Below, piece by piece: positions 5,977 through 12,443 of a DNA stretch of 14,835 nt (position 1 is its first letter; each line of letters starts with the position of its first letter). Source of the stretch: JBHIEE01 sp046760445 (GTDB lineage Bacteria > Acidobacteriota > Aminicenantia > JdFR-78); contig JBHIEE010000070.1 in assembly GCA_046760445.1 (NCBI GenBank), positions 1-14,835 of the forward strand, read 5' to 3'. A program made the translations under genes and the position numbers. Below the pieces are notes generated by a model. The model was not told the origin of the DNA and made no database searches. It saw only the letters and a list, made by a program, of their open reading frames with translations.

Positions 5977-6870
5977 ATGAAGAAAATAAACCTTGCTAGA
6001 CTCAAAGAATCAGCTATCAAGGCTTTTTTCTTTACCAATGGAATTTTAGCTGTCTTAGTTTTAATAGGCATTTTTGGCTTACTGCTTTTCACATCTTTTC
6101 CTGCTTTTAGAGAAATAAATATTATAGAATTTTTAACGGGTAAAAACTGGGACCCTACCTCTCCAGTTAAAGCTGAATATGGTATTCTCTCAATGATAGT
6201 TAGCACACTTATGGTTACTTTTGGCGCTTTAGTCATTGCTATTCCCATAGGTATTGGTGTAGCTGCTTACCTTTCTGATGTCGCTCATTGGAGAGTTAGA
6301 GAAATCGTTAAACCAATTGTTGAGATTTTAGCCGGGATTCCCTCAGTTGTCGTAGGGTTTTTAGGAATTGTCCTTTTTGGACCAGTAATTGCTAAAGTTT
6401 TTGGTGTAAGCCATGGCTTGAATACAGTCAATGGTTCGATTTTGTTGGCAATCATGGCTCTACCAACAATTATCAGCCTTTCTGAAGACTCGCTTAATGC
6501 TGCACCCAGTGCCTATAGCGAAGCTTCTTTAGCCTTAGGTGCTTCACGTTGGCAGACCTTAATCCGAATCAAGATTCCTGCTGCTCTTTCAGGAATTATC
6601 GCTTCTATTATGCTCGGCATGGGCCGGGCTATTGGAGAGACAATGACTGTACTTATGGCGACTGGCAATGCGCGAGCCTTTCCTAAGGGATTTTTAAGTT
6701 CCATCCGAACTATGACTGCTGATATTGCAATTGAATTGGGCGAAGTTCCCTATTATACCACTCATTACTATGCTCTTTTTGCTATTGGATTGGTTTTATT
6801 TATTATGACTTTTGTTATAAATTTAGCTTCAGATATTATCCTTCATAAATATCAGGAGCGAGAGCAATGA
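5977..6870 (+). CDS. pstC: Phosphate ABC transporter permease PstC
   Basis: A 297-residue inner-membrane permease with six hydrophobic segments (about residues 20-43, 68-98, 115-142, 153-170, 205-230, 265-289). The cytoplasmic coupling loop carries the EAA motif EASLALGASRWQTLIRI from Glu182, which contacts the ATPase PstB. GRAIGETMTVLMATGN in the fifth segment is typical of PstC. The ribosome site AGGGAGG ends only two bases before the ATG, which is unusually tight, but no better start is seen. It overlaps pstA by four bases and has its own Pho-box promoter. Confidence 0.95.
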   Translation: MKKINLARLKESAIKAFFFTNGILAVLVLIGIFGLLLFTSFPAFREINIIEFLTGKNWDPTSPVKAEYGILSMIVSTLMVTFGALVIAIPIGIGVAAYLSDVAHWRVREIVKPIVEILAGIPSVVVGFLGIVLFGPVIAKVFGVSHGLNTVNGSILLAIMALPTIISLSEDSLNAAPSAYSEASLALGASRWQTLIRIKIPAALSGIIASIMLGMGRAIGETMTVLMATGNARAFPKGFLSSIRTMTADIAIELGEVPYYTTHYYALFAIGLVLFIMTFVINLASDIILHKYQEREQ

Positions 6871-7721
6871 ACAAGAAAAAAATAGCAGAGTTCGCTGGTT
6901 TTTTTATTTTGCGTATTTGTATCTATTTAGTACTTGCTGTTTTATTAATCTTTCTTTATGATATTTTCAGTAAAGGTGCAGGAGTTATCAGTTGGGAATT
7001 CCTTACTAAGCCGCCTCGACGCGGTATGACTGAAGGTGGAATTTTTCCAGCCATAATGGGTACTTTTTTAGTGACCATTGTTACTGCTATTTTGGCTGTG
7101 CCTTTGGGTATGTTTGCTGCTATCTATTTAAATGAATATGCCAAACAAACTAAGCTCACTCGGATCATCCGATTATCTATCCGAAATCTATCCGGTGTGC
7201 CCTCAATAGTCTATGGTCTGTTTGGAGTTATTTTATTTGTCAATATTTTGAGATTCGGAACATCTATTCTTTCTGCTGGATTAACATTAGGTCTACTTAC
7301 CCTTCCTTGGACAATTACTGCGAGTGAAGAAGCCTTGAAAGCTATCCCTAATTCCTATCGTGAGGGAGCTTTGGCTTTAGGGGCTACCAAATGGCAGTCT
7401 ATCCGTACTAATGTTCTACCCTATGCTCTTCCGGGCATGCTTACTGGAACTGTGTTAGGATTAGCCCGAGCTGCTGGTGAAACAGCCCCAATAATGTTTA
7501 CTGGTGCCGCTTTTTATCTTCCTTTTCTACCTAAATCACTGGGCGACCAGTTTATGGCTTTACCTTACCATCTTTATGTCTTGGCTACCCAGCATCATTC
7601 CATATCTCTGGTCAGGCCCCTAGCTTATGGCACAGCTTTGGTATTAATTGTTCTGGTTTTAGGGATGAATATGACAGCAATTATTATTAGATATAGATTA
7701 AGAAGAAAAAGAAGGGAGTAA
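6867..7721 (+). CDS. pstA: Phosphate ABC transporter permease PstA
   Basis: A 284-residue permease that pairs with PstC to form the phosphate channel. It has about six membrane segments and the coupling-loop motif EGALALGATKWQS from Glu166, followed by GLARAAGETAPIMFTGAAF, a PstA hallmark. The sequence GVISWEFLTKPPRRGMTEGGI near residues 33-53 is the typical periplasmic loop of this family. The start codon overlaps the pstC stop (ATGA), so translation is coupled. Confidence 0.95.
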   Translation: MNKKKIAEFAGFFILRICIYLVLAVLLIFLYDIFSKGAGVISWEFLTKPPRRGMTEGGIFPAIMGTFLVTIVTAILAVPLGMFAAIYLNEYAKQTKLTRIIRLSIRNLSGVPSIVYGLFGVILFVNILRFGTSILSAGLTLGLLTLPWTITASEEALKAIPNSYREGALALGATKWQSIRTNVLPYALPGMLTGTVLGLARAAGETAPIMFTGAAFYLPFLPKSLGDQFMALPYHLYVLATQHHSISLVRPLAYGTALVLIVLVLGMNMTAIIIRYRLRRKRRE

Positions 7722-7724
7722 ATA

Positions 7725-8486
7725 ATGAATTTCAAAGCTAAGGTTGAAACTAAAAATTTAAATTTTTATTATGGAAATAATCAAGCTTTGAAAAATATAA
7801 ATATAGTCTGTCCAGCAAATCAGGTGACAGCTATTATTGGACCCTCAGGGTGTGGTAAATCAACTTTTATTCGAACCTTAAACAGAATGAATGATGTTAT
7901 TCCTGGAAAAAAAATTGAAGGGGAGGTTCTTTTAGATGGGAAAAATATTTACTCGCCTAAAGTAGATGTAGTCGAAATTAGAAGGAGAGTCGGAATGGTT
8001 TTTCAAAAGCCTAATCCTTTTCCCAAATCAATTTTTGATAATGTTGCCTATGGATTAAGAATAAATGGACTGAAAAATAAAAGAAAAATTGAAGAAATAG
8101 TAGAAAAAAGTCTTAAAAATGCGGCTCTCTGGGACGAAGTTAAAGATAGACTTAAGGAAAATGCTTTCACTCTTTCTGGCGGACAGCAGCAAAGATTGTG
8201 CATTGCCCGAGCATTAGCAGTTGAACCTGAAGTGATATTATTCGATGAGCCTTGCTCAGCCATCGATCCTATAGCCACAGCGAAGATTGAGGATCTTATT
8301 CAAAAGCTTAAAAAAAATTATACAGTCGTTATTGTCACCCACAATATGCAACAGGCAGCACGAGTATCTGATTATACTGCCTTTGTGATGATGGGGGAAT
8401 TAATTGAATTTGATAAAACAGATAAGATATTTACCAATCCATCCAATAAGCTGACCGAAGATTATATAACTGGGAGATTTGGATAA
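7725..8486 (+). CDS. pstB: Phosphate ABC transporter ATPase PstB
   Basis: A 253-residue cytoplasmic ATPase that powers phosphate import. Visible motifs are Walker A GPSGCGKST (39-47), the Q-loop in GMVFQKPNPFP, signature LSGGQQQR (from residue 150), Walker B VILFDEP (170-176, catalytic Glu175), the D-loop SAID and the switch His in VTHNMQQ. FQKPNPFPKSIFDNV is specific to PstB among ABC ATPases. It starts three bases after the pstA stop, with AGAAGGGA as ribosome site inside pstA. Length is standard. Confidence 0.97.
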   Translation: MNFKAKVETKNLNFYYGNNQALKNINIVCPANQVTAIIGPSGCGKSTFIRTLNRMNDVIPGKKIEGEVLLDGKNIYSPKVDVVEIRRRVGMVFQKPNPFPKSIFDNVAYGLRINGLKNKRKIEEIVEKSLKNAALWDEVKDRLKENAFTLSGGQQQRLCIARALAVEPEVILFDEPCSAIDPIATAKIEDLIQKLKKNYTVVIVTHNMQQAARVSDYTAFVMMGELIEFDKTDKIFTNPSNKLTEDYITGRFG

Positions 8487-8546
8487 AACAGATGACAGAT
8501 TGTGCCTAGGTGCCTAAGTGTCTGTGTGGTTATGTTCTTATGTGAG

Positions 8547-8636
8547 GCAAGGCTTTAGCCTTGCTTAAAGAAACTTGCTTTACATACATATAAAAATGAC
8601 CAATGACCAAATAATTGGGATTTGGAATTTAGGATT
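8547..8636. repeat. Hairpin and dispersed repeat between pstB and phoU
   Basis: GCAAGGCT-TT-AGCCTTGC (8547-8564) is a perfect 8-bp stem without a T-tract. Downstream, GACCAATGACCAA (8598-8610) is the exact reverse complement of 5731-5743, followed by GGGATTTGGAATTTAGGATT (8618-8637), the same kind of AT-rich repeat as before pstC. No Pho box is apparent in this 168-base gap. Confidence 0.55.
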
Positions 8637-8654
8637 TAAAACGGAGGTTTTGGG

Positions 8655-9323
8655 ATGGAAAGGCATTTTGATGAGGAGTTAAGGACATTAAAAGAAAAAT
8701 TATTGAGAATGGCCTGTCTGGTTGAAGAGTCAATTGCTCTGGCAGTTAAAGGTTTAAAAGACCGAAAAGAAGAATTAGCCCAGGAAGTTTTAAAAAGAGA
8801 AGAAACCATTAACCTTTTAGATATAGAAATTGACGAATTATGTCTGAGACTTTTAGCTCTTAGACAACCAATGGCTGTTGATCTAAGGTTTATTACTTCG
8901 GCAATGAAGATTGTCAGCGAACTGGAAAGAATAGGCGATCAAGCAGTAAATATTGCTCAGCGAACCTTAGAATTACTCAAGTTGCCTCTTTTAAAGCCCT
9001 TGATTGACATTCCCCGGATGGCAACTTTAGCTCAGAATATGGTCAAAGATTCCATTAATGCCTTAGTCAATCGGGATGAAGATTTGGCTAGAAATGTTTG
9101 CCAGAGAGATGATGAAGTCGACAATCTGAATGATCAGATATTCCGTGAGCTTTTGACTTATATGATGCAGGATCCAACCACCATAAGAAGGGCGGTAGAC
9201 TTAATCTTAGTTGGACGCCATCTGGAAAGAATTGCTGATCATGCGACTAATATTAGCGAAGATGTAATTTATTTAGTTAAAGGTAAAACTATAAAGCATC
9301 ATATCGAAGAAAAAGAAAAATAA
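8655..9323 (+). CDS. phoU: Phosphate-signalling regulator PhoU
   Basis: A 222-residue all-helical protein of two PhoU repeats. Each carries the metal-binding signature: ELERIGDQAVNIA (ERIGD at 91-95) and HLERIADHATNIS (ERIAD at 191-195). PhoU sits between the Pst transporter and a PhoR-type kinase and keeps the Pho regulon off when phosphate is plentiful; it also limits Pst uptake. GGAGG lies seven bases before ATG 8655. It follows pstB by 168 bases that contain repeats, so it may be read through from pstCAB or have its own promoter. No phoR/phoB gene is in the window. Confidence 0.95.
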   Translation: MERHFDEELRTLKEKLLRMACLVEESIALAVKGLKDRKEELAQEVLKREETINLLDIEIDELCLRLLALRQPMAVDLRFITSAMKIVSELERIGDQAVNIAQRTLELLKLPLLKPLIDIPRMATLAQNMVKDSINALVNRDEDLARNVCQRDDEVDNLNDQIFRELLTYMMQDPTTIRRAVDLILVGRHLERIADHATNISEDVIYLVKGKTIKHHIEEKEK

Positions 9324-9441
9324 GTTAGAATCAACATCTGACAATTTTACCTTTTGCGTTTTAAGTTTTTAATTTAAAGTGGAGATGGGCTCAGAGGGTA
9401 AGTGGTATCAATTCCCAGAGCACTAGTAATTTATACAAATC

Positions 9442-9470
9442 TTGACAATAATTATGTTTTTAAATATATT
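9442..9470 (+). promoter_or_regulatory. Sigma70 promoter upstream of the signalling block
   Basis: TTGACA (9442-9447), 17-base spacer, TATATT (9465-9470), close to consensus. It lies in the 327-base gap between phoU and the next frame; transcription would begin near 9477 and leave a leader of about 175 bases. I see no clear terminator after phoU in this gap. Confidence 0.6.
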
Positions 9471-9650
9471 TTGATATATAAAGGGAGGGAGAATTAAAAA
9501 AATATTAGTCAGTGAAACCAATGGAGGAAGAAATTAATAGTTACCCTCGTGACATAAGTTTTGCCCCCTATTTGTTGAAAAGTAACAAAATTCTTAGAGA
9601 TATTGAAATATGTTATTCGAAATTGAAGCTTTGACAATAGGGAAAGATAT

Positions 9651-9887
9651 ATGAAAGATAAAGAGAAACCTAAAGATCAGCTCATTGTAGAGCTGGATTC
9701 GTTGGAGGCCACCCACCTGCCACCTGCCTGCCAGCGAGGCAGGAATGGGCAGGAACAGGCAGGCCCCGTGGAATGGTTAATCTTGTGGAATCTCTACAAC
9801 GTTAAGAAACATTTCTATTCCACGGGGTTAATGTGCATACAAGGTGTTTTATTCAACGGGGCAGGCAAGCGGGCGGAGAAGGGGTAA
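9651..9887 (+). pseudogene. N-terminal fragment of a PAS/GAF sensor gene, interrupted by an in-frame repeat
   Basis: The first 20 codons (MKDKEKPKDQLIVELDSLEA) resemble the start of the histidine kinase at 12444 (MKDEDKTKKLIKKLAEM). The last codons (GKRAEKG) resemble the linker ERKRAEE that normally follows within about 30 residues. Between them about 52 codons (9711-9866) come from a GC-rich palindromic repeat with no protein character. The frame stops with TAA at 9885, directly followed in the same frame by the ATG of the next gene. GGGAAAG precedes ATG 9651. It therefore looks like the original N-terminus of the downstream sensor, now separated by one stop codon; it may still be translated as a short leader peptide. 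Confidence 0.55.
9711..9866. repeat. GC-rich palindromic repeat element inserted in frame
   Basis: Contains the hairpin CCTGCC-AGCGA-GGCAGG (9727-9743), several GCAGG words, and a long inverted repeat CCCCGTGGAAT (9764-9774) / ATTCCACGGGG (9817-9827), followed by ATTCAACGGGG (9851-9861). About 156 bases, a multiple of three, so the host frame is kept. The boundaries are estimated from where the protein stops resembling its paralogue. Confidence 0.6.
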
Positions 9888-12395
9888 ATGATGAAAGAAT
9901 GGGAACAGATGGATAAAGCGCTGCGTGATCTGATCGAGATCATCCACTTCACGGAGAATGTGTCAGCGAAGATACATGGCGTGTTGGACGAGGCTGAGAT
10001 CTACAGGACCGTGAAGGAGGAGTTTGCGCAGTCAAGACGATACACCATGAGCATCCTGTTGTTGACGGATGATGGCTCGTCGCTTAGAGTCGTGGAAGTA
10101 TCAGTACCTCCCGGGAAGTTGAAGGCGGGGGAGAAGGTGACCGGGCTCCGGGTAGGAGGGTACAAGATTGACGTAAACAAGTCAAGCATCTACAGTCAGG
10201 TTGTAAGAGAAGGAAAAACTCTCCAAGTCAACGTTAGCGACATAATAGGCGAATTGTTTCCGCGGCGGCTAGCCTCCCTGATATCAAAGACTATGGGGTT
10301 CGAGAAGATGCCCTCCATCCTGACGCCGTTGAAGCGACATGGAAAGATCATAGGCACCCTCAACATGTCCTCCACCGACCTGGCCGAATACTTCATTCCA
10401 TCCGTAAGAAACCTCGCACAGCACATTTCAAACGCCTTGGAATTGGCTGATGAAAACGCCGAGCGCAAGCGGGCGGAAGAAGCGTTGAAGGAGTACTCAG
10501 AGCGACTGAAAGAGATGGTAGAGCAGCGCACAGCCGAACTTGAAATGGCCAATGAACAACTCCAACGAGACATCACCGAGCGCAAGCGAGCCGAGGAGGC
10601 GCTACGTGAGTCAGAAGAAAAGTATAGAAATATTGTTGAAACGGCTCCAGATGGCATTGCAACGGTTAACCTGAGGGGCATAGTTACATCATGCAATAAT
10701 GCTTTTACAAATATTTCAGGCTTTTCTAAAAGCGAAATCGTTGGGAAACACTTCTCAAAACTTCCAACCTTACGCGCTAGGGACATCCCGAAGTACGCAA
10801 AGGTGTTCAATTCCCTCATAAAGGGAAAACTACCAAAGCCGTTTGAGATTACATGGCTTCGTAAGGACGGAGCTGCCCACTGGGCCGAAATCCATGTTAG
10901 TTTAATGAAAAAGGGCCGGAAGATTATAGGCTTTCAGGTCATCGCACGAGACATCACCGAGCGCAAGCGGGCGGAGGCGGAAATCCAACGAAACTACGAT
11001 ACCCAGACCGTGATAAACTCGTTTCTGCACCTCTCGCTGGAAAATATCCCTCTCGAAGAACTCCTGAAGCTCGCGCTTGACATTATCCTTTCAATCCCCT
11101 GGTTTGCCTTTGAGGCAAGGGGTAGCGTATTCCTTGTTGAAGATGATCCTAAGGTCTTGGTAATGAAAGCCCAAAGCGGACTTGCTGAACTTCATCAAAA
11201 GACATGTGCCCTGATTCCCTTTGGCAAATGCCTTTGCGGGCGAGCAGCATTGATGCGGGAGATACAATTTGCTGATCGTCTCGACGATCGCCATAAGACC
11301 CAGTATGAAGGGATTACTCCTCACGGTCACTACTGTGTCCCTATCCTGTTCGCTGGGAGGACACTTGGAGTGATAAATATGTATTTGAGAGAAGGGCACC
11401 ACCGCGATCAAAAAGAGGAGGAATTCCTAACCGCGATTGCCAATACACTGGCTGGTATTATCGTGCGCAAGCGAGCCGAGGAGGCGCTACGTGAGAGCAA
11501 AGAACGTTACCGACACTTTATAGAGAATGCCAGCGATATCATTTATGAAACCGATGAGACTGGTCGTCTTACTTTTTTCAACCCTATTACTGTTAAAATG
11601 CTGGGATATTCTGAGGGAGCACTCATAAGAAAACATTATCTTGATTTTATTAGACTAGACTATAGGGAGGATGCAGAGAAGTTTTATAAATTGCAATTAG
11701 TGAAGAAGATTCCCAGTACCTATCATGAATTACCAGCTATTACCAAGGATGGAAAAGAGATATGGCTAGGACAGAACGTTCAATTGGTTATGGAGGGGGG
11801 GCGGGTTGTAGGATTCCAAGCCGTCGCTAGAGAGATCACTGAGCGCAAGCGAATGGAGGAAACCATCAAGCAGTTGGCTTATCAAGACGCCCTGACCGGC
11901 TTGCCCAATCGGTTGCTGTTCATTGACCGTCTTACCATAGCGCTGACTCACGCACACCGCAAGCAACGAAAGGTAGCCGTGATGCTGCTCGACCTGGATC
12001 GATTTAAGGACATTAATGATACACTGGGGCACAGTGTGGGAGACCAGTTGCTGAAAGCTGTTAGCGATCGACTGACAAGGCTTCTGCGTAAGAGCGATAC
12101 CATCGCCCGCATGGGGGGCGACGAATTCTTGCTATTATTACCAGAAATCGCTCAGGTAAAAGAGATAGCCGAGCTTGCCGTAAAAATCCTAGAAGCCTTT
12201 CGAGAGCCATTTGTGTTTAATGGCCACGAACTCCGTATCACCACCAGCATTGGGATTGCCGTCTACCCCAGGGACGGTGAAGATGCTGATGCTCTGATAA
12301 AGAATGCCGACATCGCCATGTACCACGCCAAGGAAGAGGGCCGGGACAACTACCAACTATACACTTCGGCTATGAACGTTAAAGCCTTGAAGTGA
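9888..12395 (+). CDS. GAF-PAS-GAF-PAS-GGDEF diguanylate cyclase
   Basis: An 835-residue sensor that should make cyclic di-GMP from two GTP. In order: a GAF domain (about 25-185); a coiled linker with two ERKRAEE motifs (about 190-242); PAS (about 245-362); a second GAF (about 385-530, with FGKCLCGRAA and CVPILFAGRTLGVINMY); PAS (about 540-655); and GGDEF (about 664-830, beginning YQDALTGLPNR). The active-site GGDEF is intact at 743-747 and the inhibitory site RKSD (734-737) sits five residues before it, so product inhibition is expected. There is no EAL domain, signal peptide or membrane segment, so it is likely cytoplasmic. ATG 9888 follows the upstream stop directly; ATG 9891 is better spaced from GGAGAAGGGG. 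The ligands are unknown. Confidence 0.92.
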   Translation: MMKEWEQMDKALRDLIEIIHFTENVSAKIHGVLDEAEIYRTVKEEFAQSRRYTMSILLLTDDGSSLRVVEVSVPPGKLKAGEKVTGLRVGGYKIDVNKSSIYSQVVREGKTLQVNVSDIIGELFPRRLASLISKTMGFEKMPSILTPLKRHGKIIGTLNMSSTDLAEYFIPSVRNLAQHISNALELADENAERKRAEEALKEYSERLKEMVEQRTAELEMANEQLQRDITERKRAEEALRESEEKYRNIVETAPDGIATVNLRGIVTSCNNAFTNISGFSKSEIVGKHFSKLPTLRARDIPKYAKVFNSLIKGKLPKPFEITWLRKDGAAHWAEIHVSLMKKGRKIIGFQVIARDITERKRAEAEIQRNYDTQTVINSFLHLSLENIPLEELLKLALDIILSIPWFAFEARGSVFLVEDDPKVLVMKAQSGLAELHQKTCALIPFGKCLCGRAALMREIQFADRLDDRHKTQYEGITPHGHYCVPILFAGRTLGVINMYLREGHHRDQKEEEFLTAIANTLAGIIVRKRAEEALRESKERYRHFIENASDIIYETDETGRLTFFNPITVKMLGYSEGALIRKHYLDFIRLDYREDAEKFYKLQLVKKIPSTYHELPAITKDGKEIWLGQNVQLVMEGGRVVGFQAVAREITERKRMEETIKQLAYQDALTGLPNRLLFIDRLTIALTHAHRKQRKVAVMLLDLDRFKDINDTLGHSVGDQLLKAVSDRLTRLLRKSDTIARMGGDEFLLLLPEIAQVKEIAELAVKILEAFREPFVFNGHELRITTSIGIAVYPRDGEDADALIKNADIAMYHAKEEGRDNYQLYTSAMNVKALK
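10581..10610 (+). repeat. Linker DNA repeat, copy A
   Basis: Thirty bases identical to 11466-11495, encoding RKRAEEALRE at the joint before the first PAS domain. Shorter versions of the same DNA occur at other domain joints in both sensor genes. Confidence 0.85.
11466..11495 (+). repeat. Linker DNA repeat, copy B
   Basis: Identical over 30 bases to 10581-10610, at the joint between the second GAF and the second PAS of the same protein. Confidence 0.85.
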
Positions 12396-12408
12396 TTAGT
12401 AGTAGTTA

Positions 12409-12432
12409 CCTAAAATTACTGATTATTTTAGG
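12409..12432 (+). promoter_or_regulatory. Intercistronic hairpin touching the kinase ribosome site
   Basis: CCTAAAAT (12409-12416) and ATTTTAGG (12425-12432) form an 8-bp stem with an eight-base loop. The right arm runs into GGGGG (12431-12435), the only purine-rich ribosome site before ATG 12444. It is too AT-rich and lacks a T-tract for a good terminator; a modest effect on translation of the kinase is possible. Confidence 0.35.
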
Positions 12433-12443
12433 GGGCACACAAG

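Noticed and set aside
8547..8564. Hairpin after pstB as a terminator separating phoU.
   Set aside because: The stem is good but no T-tract follows, so read-through to phoU remains likely.
9521..9634. Possible 37-aa ORF beginning MEEEINSYPRD downstream of the 9442 promoter.
   Set aside because: No ribosome site at proper distance, no recognisable features, and the length is within chance for this composition.
9631..9660. Second TTGACA at 9631-9636 as a promoter for the 9651 frame.
   Set aside because: No acceptable -10 occurs 16-18 bases downstream; the promoter at 9442-9470 is far better.
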